From the NCBI GenBank assembly GCA_902517315.1, contig CABYBP010000007.1, positions 1-46,959 on the forward strand: a DNA stretch of 46,959 bases. Reading direction: 5' to 3'. A program made the translations under genes and the position numbers. The notes under the pieces were generated by a model that saw nothing but the letters and a program-made list of their open reading frames with translations, searched no databases and was not told the origin of the DNA. This DNA comes from an uncultured Alphaproteobacteria bacterium (lineage in GTDB: Bacteria; Pseudomonadota; Alphaproteobacteria; HIMB59; GCA-002718135). Each line of letters begins with the position of its first letter. Position 1 is the stretch's first letter. Below are positions 8,304 through 17,119 of the stretch, piece by piece.

Positions 8304-9590
8304 CTACCCTTCGTCAATTTCTTTACTAAAATCTTCTTGAAGTTTTTTTAATTCTTTAATTGCAGCTTTCATGTCGGAACTATCAAATATTTGAATATCC
8401 ACGTGGTTTCCTTTTTTTGAATATGATTTTTTTGTTTTAATATCAGTTTTATTTTTAAAACTAATTACCTTGTAAGTTTTAACGGGTCTTACAAAACCCT
8501 TAGGGATTATTTCTTCATACTCTTCGCAATTTATTTGATTTCTGACTAAATTATATGTCGTATCAGAGATTATAATTTCATTTTCTGGAGCAATAGATTG
8601 TAATCTAGACGCTAAATTTACAGAAGATCCTATAGCTGTATAATCACTCATTATACTAGATCCAAAATCTCCCACATTTGCAAAACCAGAAGAAATACCA
8701 TATCTTACCTTCAATCCATCTTTGACACCTTGTCTAGTCCAAAATGATTGAAGCTCATAAACTCTTTCTTTCATTTCTAATGCCATACTTATGCAATTTA
8801 TAGCATCATTTTCATCACCTAGTGTTTCAGGAGCACCATGAAAGGAAAGAATTGCATCACCTATAAATTTATCAATCGTAGCATTTGAATTTATTGCAAT
8901 TAAACTCATTTCACTCAGATAATTATTTAAAATTAGAGCAAGTTTTTCTGCTTCTAATGAATCAGATAAATCAGTAAAATTTACAATATCAGAGAAAAAT
9001 ATTGTTAAATTTTTTCTGACATAGCTTTCTTTTGTTTTTTTACCTGACTCTTCTTCATCAAAAATAGATTTATATACTTGAGGTGAAAGATATTTTGATA
9101 ATCTATTAGCAATATTTTCTAATCTTTTAGTTTTTTCTTCAATCAATTCTCTATCTCTTAATTTTTGATCAAGTAATTCTTCCTTCTCCCTTCGAAGGTT
9201 ATATTCATCTGTTCGATCCACAAATTGTCCTTGAATACCATTTAAAAAAGGAAAATCTTTGTTTTCAGTATAAGCAGAAAGTAAAGAATATACTTTAATT
9301 TCATCACCAATTTTGATTTCTATTTTTGGAATAATAACAAAACCATTTTTTTGTAAATTTTGTCGAAAATTTTTAATATATTCATCTGCAACTCCAAGCT
9401 GCTCTAAAATACTTGTGAAAGGAATATTGTTTACTGTTTTAAGAATAGGAAAAAATTTTTTAAAATTTTTATTAACTATTAGAACCTCTAAATTTCGATT
9501 AGCAAAATATGCAGCAGTTACAGCATTTGAAAAATTAAAAAAACTTAAATCTATGACAGTTTTTTCATCAAAAAACTTATCAAGTTTCAT
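8304..9590 (-). CDS. class III adenylate cyclase with N-terminal PAS-like sensor
   Basis: A soluble cyclase with a PAS-like N-terminal region (about 20-125; SNAVTAAYFANRNLEVLIVN, IQGQFVDRTDEY), a coiled-coil linker (about 128-168) and a complete catalytic domain (about 190-375). Metal ligands are Asp201 (FFSDIVNF) and Asp245 (FIGDAI). The purine-selecting pair is Lys241 and Thr318 (DYTAIG), the Lys/Thr combination of class IIIb adenylate cyclases, and transition-state residues are Asn325/Arg329. All catalytic residues are present. It converges with the CNB-domain channel gene with a 7-bp gap. The signal sensed by the PAS-like region cannot be read from sequence; some class IIIb cyclases respond to bicarbonate, which would need testing here. 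Confidence 0.88.
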   Translation of the reverse strand: MKLDKFFDEKTVIDLSFFNFSNAVTAAYFANRNLEVLIVNKNFKKFFPILKTVNNIPFTSILEQLGVADEYIKNFRQNLQKNGFVIIPKIEIKIGDEIKVYSLLSAYTENKDFPFLNGIQGQFVDRTDEYNLRREKEELLDQKLRDRELIEEKTKRLENIANRLSKYLSPQVYKSIFDEEESGKKTKESYVRKNLTIFFSDIVNFTDLSDSLEAEKLALILNNYLSEMSLIAINSNATIDKFIGDAILSFHGAPETLGDENDAINCISMALEMKERVYELQSFWTRQGVKDGLKVRYGISSGFANVGDFGSSIMSDYTAIGSSVNLASRLQSIAPENEIIISDTTYNLVRNQINCEEYEEIIPKGFVRPVKTYKVISFKNKTDIKTKKSYSKKGNHVDIQIFDSSDMKAAIKELKKLQEDFSKEIDEG

Positions 9591-9601
9591 TTTTTATTTA
9601 A

Positions 9602-10120
9602 TTATGGGTGATGTTTAGTAATTCCGCTAATATAATCCATTATTGCTATGACTAAGCCTGATAAAATAAATACAGCATGAATAAATATCATTAAGTAGAT
9701 TTCTTCTGATGTTTTCGAACCAACATCAATAAAAGCTTCTAGCAAACCGATACTTGAAATAGCTACTATTGAGGCAATTAATTTTAATTTCAAACCTGAA
9801 AAATCTAGTTTGCCCATCCACTCGGGCTTATCTTCAGACTGATTTGCAATATCAATTTTTGATACAAAATTTTCATATCCAGCAAATATGACCATTAAAA
9901 CTAAATTTCCGACAAGAGCTAAATCAACAATATGTAGAACAAATACAAGAAGCTCATTTAGTGTTAAGTCACCTAAGTGTGTGATTTCATAAATAAATAA
10001 TGCAATAACCTTATATGTAATAACTAAAAGAGTTAGACATAAAGCAACATAAACAGGAGCTAACGCCCATCTACTCGAAAACATTGCTCTTTCAAGAAGA
10101 CCTTCTAGAAAATTACGCAT
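9602..10120 (-). CDS. UPF0114 (YqhA-like) inner-membrane protein
   Basis: A 172-residue membrane protein with about four helices. The N-terminus (LEGLLERAMFSSRWALAPVY) and the segment LVGNLVLMVIFAGYENFVS closely follow the UPF0114/YqhA family as I recall it. The biochemical function of the family is not established. It ends 11 bp before the PAS-cyclase start on the same strand, so the two are probably co-transcribed, which ties this membrane protein to the cyclic-nucleotide cluster. A role as a membrane partner is only inferred from position. Confidence 0.8.
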   Translation of the reverse strand: MRNFLEGLLERAMFSSRWALAPVYVALCLTLLVITYKVIALFIYEITHLGDLTLNELLVFVLHIVDLALVGNLVLMVIFAGYENFVSKIDIANQSEDKPEWMGKLDFSGLKLKLIASIVAISSIGLLEAFIDVGSKTSEEIYLMIFIHAVFILSGLVIAIMDYISGITKHHP

Positions 10121-10164
10121 AAATCATAACTAATTTTTAAATAATATTTGTCAATTAAATTATA

Positions 10165-11079
10165 TTATTTACCCCATTTATAAGTAAGCAAATCATATCT
10201 TTTTGCAAAATTAAGTAATAAATTTTTTGTATCTAGATCTAAAGGTTTAATAGGATCTCTGCAAAAATCTGATTTTATTACCCCACCCTCTTTCATTACA
10301 GTTTTTGTGGCTCTAAAACCACATTGTCTATTTTCAAAATTTATCAAAGGAAGAATACTATTATAGACTTCCTCAGCTTTATCTTTTTCATTATTCCAAA
10401 AATGATCAATTACTGGAGCAATCTTTTCTGGAAGTAATGCTGAACTCATACTGCCAGAAATTCCAGCTTCTAAATCTGCATAAAGTGTAATGCTTTCTTC
10501 TCCATCGAAAGGTGCATCTAGTTTTTCACTACAATTTTTGATAAGAGCTCTTATTTTTGAAGCAGCTTGAGCACTTTCAATTTTAAAACATGTTAGATAC
10601 TCGATCTCATTTATCATCTTAGTTAGTAAGGGTATTGAAAGTTCAATACCAGATAAAGGGGCATCTTGAATCATAATTGGAATTTTAACTTTAGAAATTT
10701 CATTAAACTGTTCAAATATTTGATCTGGATTACCCTTTAGTAATGCACCATGATAAGGAGGCATCATCATTATAATATCAGCACCCAGTGATTTAGCTAA
10801 TTCTGCTCGAGGTCGCACAATGTCAGTAGCAAAATGAGAGACAGTAACAATCGTTTTGACTCTTCCATCAATTTTTTTCATACACAGTTTTGTTAATTTT
10901 TCTCTTTCATCATCTGAGAGTAAAAATTGTTCAGAGTAATTAGCAAGAATGCATATTCCCTGAACTTTTTGATCAATCATACATTCCAAAACTCTTCCCA
11001 TCCCATCATAGTCTACCTCTCCATTATCTTGAAATGGAGTGGGTGCTACAGGCCACATACCAAAATATTTATATTTCAT
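10165..11079 (-). CDS. DapA-superfamily aldolase/dehydratase, likely L-2-keto-3-deoxyarabonate dehydratase
   Basis: A TIM-barrel Schiff-base enzyme. The lysine that forms the imine is Lys166 in CFKIES. Several segments resemble L-KDA dehydratase of Azospirillum as I remember it: ILANYSEQFLLSDDER, MMPPYHGA, PIMIQDAPLSG, DGEESITLYADL, PLINFENRQ and MKEGGVI. The Tyr of the YNxP motif used by lysine-biosynthetic DapA is replaced by Gln138 (QDAP), which argues against a DapA role. The expected reaction is dehydration of 2-keto-3-deoxy-L-arabonate to 2-oxoglutarate semialdehyde in non-phosphorylating L-arabinose breakdown. It overlaps the end of the GH127 gene by 11 bp, a fitting partner. Confidence 0.75.
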   Translation of the reverse strand: MKYKYFGMWPVAPTPFQDNGEVDYDGMGRVLECMIDQKVQGICILANYSEQFLLSDDEREKLTKLCMKKIDGRVKTIVTVSHFATDIVRPRAELAKSLGADIIMMMPPYHGALLKGNPDQIFEQFNEISKVKIPIMIQDAPLSGIELSIPLLTKMINEIEYLTCFKIESAQAASKIRALIKNCSEKLDAPFDGEESITLYADLEAGISGSMSSALLPEKIAPVIDHFWNNEKDKAEEVYNSILPLINFENRQCGFRATKTVMKEGGVIKSDFCRDPIKPLDLDTKNLLLNFAKRYDLLTYKWGK

Positions 11080-13045
11080 TAATCCAAACTAACATTTCAT
11101 TTTCTCCTCTATTAGACCATTTATAATATGGAATAAATTTAATATTTTTTTTAGAATACTTAGGTTTATCATTTAAATATAGTTTTTTTGTATCTTTATA
11201 TGAATATGCCTTTGTTAATAACGAAATAACTTTTTGTGAATTAATTTTTATATTTTTTTCAGTTATTTTATTTGATGAATCTAACATGAATTTATTTAAG
11301 TTTCTTCCATTATCTTTTTCCTCTAAACAATAAAGAACTGGACCTCTGAATAAGCAAGCTTTTCTTATATTATATCTAACATTCGGATTTGTTCGAATTA
11401 GTCTTGGTTCAAAATTAAAAAATAACTCAATTTTATCTCCTTTTTTCCAAAGATATTTTATTTTTGCATAACCATTAAATATTTCATACTTAATTTTTTT
11501 ATTATTAATAAATATTTTCATATTTTTATCCCATGAGGGGATACGAAAATAAATATAAGATTTTTTGTTATTGGATTGTAATACAATAATTTTAGAATAA
11601 CCTTTTTCAGGAAAATTACTTATTTGATTTAATTTCAATCCTTGAGCATCTTCTGATATATTTAACTCAGATGAAATATACTGGTCCACAACTAGACTAT
11701 TTCTGTATTCATTATAAATATACATGTCCATACTTGCTATAAATCGCGTAATATTTGGTGGGCAACAAGAACAAGTATGGTATTCATCTCTAAGACCGTG
11801 TCGTCTTTGTTGAAAATGTAAATAGCCAGGATTACATTCTAAGTAATTATCATAAAAGAAACCTTTTCCATCTTGTGATGTGCTAGCTAATAATAAATTG
11901 TATAAACTGTTTTCAATTATATCAGCATATTCACTATTTAGTTCAGTCTTGGAAAGTCGATTTGCAAAATAAATTAATGCAATTGTTGCACAAGTTTCCG
12001 CATAGGCCATATCGTTTGGTAAATCATAGTCAAAACTAAATCTTTCTCCAATATGCGCACTACCTACTCCACTATGGATGTACATTCTTTTATCAACAAT
12101 ATTTCTCCATAAAGTTTTACAAGTTTTAAGCAATTTTTTATTTTTATTTATTCTCGCTAAATCAGCCATAGATGTAAACATATATAGAGCTCGAACAGAA
12201 TGACCCTCTGCAGTATTTTGATTAATTGGCTCTAAATGTGATTGCCAATATTCTAAATCCCTAAAAACACTTCCTTGTAAATCTCCTAACTTACTCGATG
12301 TAGTACCATGAGGATCAGGACCAAAATTAAGCAAATCCCTAATTGATGCAGGTAAGTCTGACGGATTAAAATCAACCTCTTTTTTTAAAATTTTTTTTCT
12401 TTCTTCTATAAAATAATGTTTATTATTTTTATTATCGGTCCCTCTCTCATTTATAAAATATGTGGCTAGATTAAGAAACTTTTTCTTTTTTGTAAAATTA
12501 TATGCTTTTATTAAAGCTAATTCGATTTCTTGATGACCTGGATACCCTCTTTTTTTTCCTTTTTCTTTTCCAAAAATTAAAATTATATGATCAATATATT
12601 TTTCTATAGAATTAAAAAATCTTTTATCACCCGTAGCTTTACAATGCTCTATTGCAGCTTCTAATAAATGTCCAGCACAATATAATTCATGTCTATCTCT
12701 TAAATTGGTAAATTTATTTTTAGGTTCATGAAATGTAAAATAAAAATTTAGATAACCGCTTTTCTCTTGGTTTGAAATAATTTTATCAATTATTATGTTA
12801 CAAATTTTTAATAATTTACTATTTTGTTTTTGTTGTATAGTAAAGAAAGCTCCTTCCATTAATTTTGCTAAATCTGATTCCCAAAAAATATGTGGCTTTT
12901 CAGATTGTTTGTTTTCATTTGTTAATGCTCTTATTCGTCCAGATTTTTCAAATGAATTTAAAATTGCATAAAATGAAGAATTAATATTTAGTTCTTTTCT
13001 ATTCTTCCAAAAACCTTTATTGATTTTAACTTTATCAAGTTCCAT
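11069..13045 (-). CDS. GH127-family beta-L-arabinofuranosidase-like glycosidase
   Basis: A 658-residue protein of the DUF1680/GH127 family, which in characterised members releases beta-L-arabinofuranose using a zinc-bound Cys nucleophile. An early FWESDLAKLMEGA block is typical. Candidate catalytic and metal residues are all present: Glu334 (GERF), Glu350 and Cys352 (AETCA), and Cys427/Cys428 within CSCCPPN. A beta-sandwich-like tail follows the alpha/alpha barrel. No signal peptide is visible, so it likely acts in the cytoplasm on imported arabinosides. The dehydratase downstream overlaps it, supporting an arabinose scavenging pair. Sugar specificity within the family varies, so the exact substrate is inferred. 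Confidence 0.85.
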   Translation of the reverse strand: MELDKVKINKGFWKNRKELNINSSFYAILNSFEKSGRIRALTNENKQSEKPHIFWESDLAKLMEGAFFTIQQKQNSKLLKICNIIIDKIISNQEKSGYLNFYFTFHEPKNKFTNLRDRHELYCAGHLLEAAIEHCKATGDKRFFNSIEKYIDHIILIFGKEKGKKRGYPGHQEIELALIKAYNFTKKKKFLNLATYFINERGTDNKNNKHYFIEERKKILKKEVDFNPSDLPASIRDLLNFGPDPHGTTSSKLGDLQGSVFRDLEYWQSHLEPINQNTAEGHSVRALYMFTSMADLARINKNKKLLKTCKTLWRNIVDKRMYIHSGVGSAHIGERFSFDYDLPNDMAYAETCATIALIYFANRLSKTELNSEYADIIENSLYNLLLASTSQDGKGFFYDNYLECNPGYLHFQQRRHGLRDEYHTCSCCPPNITRFIASMDMYIYNEYRNSLVVDQYISSELNISEDAQGLKLNQISNFPEKGYSKIIVLQSNNKKSYIYFRIPSWDKNMKIFINNKKIKYEIFNGYAKIKYLWKKGDKIELFFNFEPRLIRTNPNVRYNIRKACLFRGPVLYCLEEKDNGRNLNKFMLDSSNKITEKNIKINSQKVISLLTKAYSYKDTKKLYLNDKPKYSKKNIKFIPYYKWSNRGENEMLVWINEI

Positions 13046-13059
13046 AATTGCTAGTAATA

Positions 13060-13953
13060 CTAATATTTATCTACTGAACTTAAAATATTTTTTTTATTTT
13101 TTTTATCTTTATTTTTTTCATTATAGGTTATTATTAAAACTGATGAGAAAACTACCGCCCCGCCTACCCATGTCCAAAAATCCGGTATTTCCTTGAAAGC
13201 AAAGAAACCAATACCTGAGCCAAATATTAAACCAGTGAACCATATTGGCTGAGTTACTGATAGATCAGCATATTTGTACGCTAAACCTAAGCATAAGTGT
13301 AAAATTGTACCAGATATCGCACCAATAAAAACATATAAAATTGAAATCATGGAAGGCATCTGCCAAAAAAAAGCTGCTAGTGGTAAAGCAAATATTGTCA
13401 TCAATGTATATTGATAAGTAACCATAGTTATTGGAGAGTCATCTTTTGAAACGAATTTTGATAATAGAATTATAAAAGACCAAAAAATCAGTGAAATTAA
13501 TACCATTATTGTTCCAATATTAAAATCAACAACACCAGGTCTGATAATAATTAATGTTCCGATAAATCCTATCAATAATGCTAAAACACGGTAATTATAA
13601 ATTTTTTCTCTAAAAATTAAAAAACTTAATATTACTACAATTATTGGACTCAGAAAATTAATAGCTTTAAATTGCTCTAATGGAATATAAACAAGTGCTC
13701 CAAAACCTAAGATCATGACAGGTATATTAAACATGCCTCTTATAATGTAAAATTTTAAATTTTTAGTTCTATAATTTATAAATTTATTTTTTACTAAGTA
13801 TGGGAATATAATTAAGAAACCAAAAAAAAATCGTAAAAAACCTATAGTAAAAACATTAGAGTCATATTGAGCAGCTCGAATTAAAGCTTCCATAAATACA
13901 GCAAAGAATGAAGCAGCTATAGTAAGTAAGATAGCATTAACGTTATTGTTCAT
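13060..13953 (-). CDS. EamA/DMT-family permease (second of a tandem pair)
   Basis: A ten-helix drug/metabolite transporter made of two EamA repeats. The ATG at 13953 is chosen because the protein then starts directly before helix 1 (MNNNVNAILLTIAASF); an in-frame TTG 39 bases upstream would overlap the preceding gene. Conserved blocks include GFLRFFFGFL, PLEQFKAINFLSPIIVVILS and IGTLIIIRPGVV. The protein is visibly a paralogue of its upstream neighbour, which has nearly the same blocks in the same order. The tail is Lys-rich and cytoplasmic. Substrate unknown; the location between arabinoside and DMSP genes suggests metabolite uptake or efflux. Confidence 0.85.
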   Translation of the reverse strand: MNNNVNAILLTIAASFFAVFMEALIRAAQYDSNVFTIGFLRFFFGFLIIFPYLVKNKFINYRTKNLKFYIIRGMFNIPVMILGFGALVYIPLEQFKAINFLSPIIVVILSFLIFREKIYNYRVLALLIGFIGTLIIIRPGVVDFNIGTIMVLISLIFWSFIILLSKFVSKDDSPITMVTYQYTLMTIFALPLAAFFWQMPSMISILYVFIGAISGTILHLCLGLAYKYADLSVTQPIWFTGLIFGSGIGFFAFKEIPDFWTWVGGAVVFSSVLIITYNEKNKDKKNKKNILSSVDKY

Positions 13954-13960
13954 CTGATAA

Positions 13961-14848
13961 TTAAAGTTTAACTGGAATAGATTGCTTAGCAATATCTTTC
14001 TTTAAATAAGTTTCTCTGTAGGTAATTATAAGAATAGAGAAAAAGACTATTAAACCACCTATTATCGTCCAAATATCAGGAATTTCATCAAAAATTAAAA
14101 AACCAAATAAAGAAGCAATTAATAATCGTGAAAAATTAACAGGCTGGAGGACGGATAAGTCTGTAAGTTTGTAAGCTGTATTAATACATAAGTGAACAAT
14201 TGTTCCAGCTATACCTGCACAGATTAAATAATTAATAGTTTCTATGGATGGTGATTGCCAAAAGTAAAGTGCTATTGGAAAAGAAAGTAATGTTACAATA
14301 GTGTATTGATAGGAAAGAATTGTAAAAGGACTATCTACTCTTGCTGCAAATTTTGTAATTATAACTACTACTGACCATATAGAACAAGAGCACAAAACCA
14401 TATATGCGCCTACATTTATACTTACTATACCAGGCCTTAAAATTACAAGTACACCAATTAATCCAATTATTAATGCCACTATACGAATTAGATAAATTTT
14501 TTCTTTTAGAAAAATTACACTGAGTATAACTACGATAATTGGACTTACAAATGTAATCGCTTTAATCTGCTCCAAAGGAATAAATTTTAAGGCAGAAAAT
14601 CCTAGTAGCATCATAGGAATATTTAGAATGCCTCTTGTTAAATGTATTTTCAAATTTGGAGTTTTAAAGTTTTGAAATTGATAATACAAAATAAAAGGAG
14701 AAACTAAAATAAATCCAAAAAAAAATCTTAAAAAACCTGCCGTATAAACATTTACATCATCAAGTGAAATTTTTAATAATACATTCATCGTAACTCCAGA
14801 AACAGAAGCTACTAATGCTAATATTATAGCCTTAGTATTATTACTCAT
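13961..14848 (-). CDS. EamA/DMT-family permease (first of a tandem pair)
   Basis: A 295-residue inner-membrane transporter with ten predicted helices in two EamA repeats. Blocks shared with the next gene include GFLRFFFGF, PLEQIKAITFVSPIIVVILS, EKIYLIRIVALIIGLIG and ILRPGIV, so the pair came from a tandem duplication. It starts 9 bp after the end of dmdA on the same strand and is probably in one transcript with it. A role in moving DMSP, its products or sugars is an inference from position only; EamA substrates cannot be read from sequence. Confidence 0.85.
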   Translation of the reverse strand: MSNNTKAIILALVASVSGVTMNVLLKISLDDVNVYTAGFLRFFFGFILVSPFILYYQFQNFKTPNLKIHLTRGILNIPMMLLGFSALKFIPLEQIKAITFVSPIIVVILSVIFLKEKIYLIRIVALIIGLIGVLVILRPGIVSINVGAYMVLCSCSIWSVVVIITKFAARVDSPFTILSYQYTIVTLLSFPIALYFWQSPSIETINYLICAGIAGTIVHLCINTAYKLTDLSVLQPVNFSRLLIASLFGFLIFDEIPDIWTIIGGLIVFFSILIITYRETYLKKDIAKQSIPVKL

Positions 14849-14857
14849 AAAAATTAT

Positions 14858-15967
14858 TTATATAAATGGTATATCGCAAATTTCTCCAGTACATTTTTTA
14901 TCATTTACAACGATATCAAATTTATGATTAGATAAAAAATATGGCTTATTTATCATAGCAATACCAATGACTTTTTTGAATGTTGGTGAATAAACGGCAG
15001 ATCTTACTTCACCTATTATTTTACCATCTATTTTTAAATCAATTTTAGATCTTAAATTGATTTTATCTAAATTAATTTTTACTCCCATAATTTTTTTTTC
15101 TATTCCGGTCTCTTTAATTTCAATTAATTTATCTTTTCCCAAGAAATTTAAATCATTATCAAGATTAACAAATTTTTCTAATCCACATTCTAGAGGATTA
15201 TCATTAATATCCATATCATTTCCATATGATAATAATGCACCTTCTATTCTTTCAATTAAATGAGGGCATCCAGGTTTTACATTAAATTCTTTTCCCTCTT
15301 CAAATAACAAATCATATAATTCTAATCCTGACTTTGTGTCTTCAACATAAATTTCAACGCCACCTTGTTTAGACCAACCAGAACGAGCAATTAAATGTTT
15401 AGAATTTTTAAAATTAAAATATTTAAAATTATAAAATTTTAAATCTAATATTTCATTTCCAAAAATTTTCTCTAATAAATTAAAAGCCTTTGGCCCTTGT
15501 ACAGCCATAATATTTATATCAGGTTCAGAAATAGAAACATTCAATGATTTTCCTATTGCAAGACCTTTCGCAAATAACATAAGATCTGAATCAGCAATTG
15601 ATATCCACCATCTTTCATCATCAAACTTGAGTATTACAGGATCGTTTATCATCCCTCCATTTTCATCAATTATAGGAGAATAATAACATTTACCTTCTTT
15701 AGCCTTACTGAGGTCTCTACACGTCATTAATTGTACAAGTTGGTATGCATCCTTACCTTTGATTTCTATTTGTCTTTCAGCTGCAACATCCCAAATCTGC
15801 ACATGTTCTTTAAGGTGATTATAGGAATCTTCTAAACTATCTCCAAAACTCGCTGGTAGAAGCATATGATTATAGATTGTATATGACTTAACCCCCTGTT
15901 TCTCAATACGAGAAGAATATATTGTACTTCTCAATCTTCTTGATTTTGAAACGACTTGAATCGACAT
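14858..15967 (-). CDS. dmdA: dimethylsulfoniopropionate demethylase DmdA
   Basis: A GcvT-fold, tetrahydrofolate-dependent enzyme that takes one methyl group from DMSP, leaving methylmercaptopropionate. Features that match DmdA as I know it, and not the glycine-cleavage T protein, are SRRLRST near the N-terminus, [75 protein letters not shown], and [19 protein letters not shown]. The length of 369 is normal for DmdA. A true gcvT lies elsewhere in this window with riboswitch control, so this copy is not needed for glycine cleavage. Both EamA permeases follow it directly. Other DmdA-like methyltransferases exist, so activity should be tested. Confidence 0.82.
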   Translation of the reverse strand: MSIQVVSKSRRLRSTIYSSRIEKQGVKSYTIYNHMLLPASFGDSLEDSYNHLKEHVQIWDVAAERQIEIKGKDAYQLVQLMTCRDLSKAKEGKCYYSPIIDENGGMINDPVILKFDDERWWISIADSDLMLFAKGLAIGKSLNVSISEPDINIMAVQGPKAFNLLEKIFGNEILDLKFYNFKYFNFKNSKHLIARSGWSKQGGVEIYVEDTKSGLELYDLLFEEGKEFNVKPGCPHLIERIEGALLSYGNDMDINDNPLECGLEKFVNLDNDLNFLGKDKLIEIKETGIEKKIMGVKINLDKINLRSKIDLKIDGKIIGEVRSAVYSPTFKKVIGIAMINKPYFLSNHKFDIVVNDKKCTGEICDIPFI

Positions 15968-16035
15968 TGAAAATTCGTATAAATATTTGTTTGAGCTAAG
16001 TCTACAATTAAATGAATTAATATTTTTTCAATATT

Positions 16036-16206
16036 TTAGAAAAAATAATTGTAAGCAAAATAAAAAGATAACACAGCTAATACAATAGCTACCCAAATAG
16101 ATAAATTAGTAAAAAAAGTTTTGAAATTACTATTAGAGCTTAAGAAAGAAGGTAGGACTAATAAAAGCACCCCAATCATATAAATAATTGGAACTAACTT
16201 ATCCAT
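16036..16206 (-). CDS. 56-residue small membrane protein
   Basis: A short frame running from the ATG at 16206 to the TAA at 16036. It has a hydrophobic N-terminal helix (about 5-22), a polar turn (SSNSNFKTFF) and a second helix (about 34-54, LSIWVAIVLAVLSFYFAY). The two-helix hairpin layout, filling most of an otherwise empty 240-bp gap, and the same strand as both neighbours argue that it is real. It resembles small two-helix proteins of marine alphaproteobacteria as I recall them, but I cannot name it. It lies just upstream of dmdA and 3 bp downstream of the dehydrogenase gene. Confidence 0.6.
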   Translation of the reverse strand: MDKLVPIIYMIGVLLLVLPSFLSSNSNFKTFFTNLSIWVAIVLAVLSFYFAYNYFF

Positions 16207-16209
16207 TTA

Positions 16210-17070
16210 TTAATATTTTTCCTTATTAATTAATTCGCTAACAAGTAAATTACCAAAGCCTTTTTTTGAAGCTTGTTTGTAAAATGATTTTGCTATTTTT
16301 GAGAGTTTATTAGCATTTGGTAAATCTGAAACAAGATCATTAATATAATTTAAATCTTTATATGTATTATCTACAGAAAAAACATAGCCTTTGTAATTAC
16401 CTTTTATAGCTTTATCTGCAATTCGATCTAAAGCTCCAGAATTTCCAGAACCCAATCTAGCAACGTCACATAAGAGCTTAATATTTATATCTAGTTTTCT
16501 GGCAGATTTAAAAAATTCAATGACACTAGTGGTAGTCATTAATGATAAAAAGTTAGATAATAATTTTGCCGAAGATGCTTTTGATACATCACCAAAATTA
16601 AAAACAGACTTACAAAATGAATTAAGGTACTTTTTGCATTTTAGAAAATTACTTTTTTTACCACCATAAATACCGCCTAATATACCCAGCTCACTTTGAA
16701 CTGGACCTCCCATTACTCCACAAAAATTATAACTTATTTTTTTTGATTTAAAAATTTTATCCATTTTTAAAGCACCATTTTTATTATGTGTTGTTAAATC
16801 TATTAAAAGTGTTTTACTATCAAGTTGTTGTGTAATTTTTTTTGCAACATTTAATGCTACAGATGTATTTGTTACACATAACATTAAACAATCAAGTTTT
16901 TGTTTTTTGATTTCATTATATGATTTTAATTCTTTAGCACCAATCTTTTTTAATTTATTTATAGGTTTTCTATTTTTATGGGCAAATATAAATACATTAT
17001 GATTTTTTAATAAATTTTTAGCCATACCATAGCCCATGTAACCAACACCTATAAATCCAACATTGCTCAT
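16210..17070 (-). CDS. NAD(P)-dependent beta-hydroxyacid dehydrogenase (3-hydroxyisobutyrate dehydrogenase family)
   Basis: It oxidises or reduces a 3-hydroxyacid or a related aldehyde acid with NAD(P). The ATG at 17070 is chosen because it puts the Rossmann motif (VGFIGVGYMGYGMAKNL) at the very start, as in the family; a TTG 69 bases upstream would overlap the MFS gene. The substrate-binding GVMGGPVQSE segment and the KLLSNFLSL helix, holding the catalytic Lys, are present. The length of 286 residues is normal. The gene follows the MFS transporter gene closely, suggesting a carrier and enzyme pair for a hydroxyacid. The exact substrate cannot be told from sequence. Confidence 0.8.
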   Translation of the reverse strand: MSNVGFIGVGYMGYGMAKNLLKNHNVFIFAHKNRKPINKLKKIGAKELKSYNEIKKQKLDCLMLCVTNTSVALNVAKKITQQLDSKTLLIDLTTHNKNGALKMDKIFKSKKISYNFCGVMGGPVQSELGILGGIYGGKKSNFLKCKKYLNSFCKSVFNFGDVSKASSAKLLSNFLSLMTTTSVIEFFKSARKLDINIKLLCDVARLGSGNSGALDRIADKAIKGNYKGYVFSVDNTYKDLNYINDLVSDLPNANKLSKIAKSFYKQASKKGFGNLLVSELINKEKY

Positions 17071-17119
17071 AAAAATAACTATAGTGAAAAAATTATCATT
17101 TAAAAGTGAATTATCAAAT

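Noticed and set aside
9313..9618. Plus-strand open frame of 101 codons
   Set aside because: It lies antisense within the PAS-cyclase gene, whose catalytic residues are all clear in the other frame; composition is that of a shadow frame.
4040..10120. Cyclase-plus-effector defence system of the Pycsar or CBASS type
   Set aside because: The effector is a full MscS channel with a CNB domain and the cyclases have sensor and TPR regions of signalling type; no toxic effector, CD-NTase, or other defence gene is nearby. A physiological ion-signalling role fits better.
10165..11079. Lysine-biosynthetic dihydrodipicolinate synthase (dapA)
   Set aside because: The Tyr of YNxP is replaced by Gln, the SEQ block differs from GTTGE, and the neighbour is an arabinosidase; a keto-deoxy sugar acid dehydratase fits better.
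14858..15967. Second glycine-cleavage T protein
   Set aside because: DmdA-type motifs are present throughout and a genuine gcvT under a riboswitch lies at 35141-36265.
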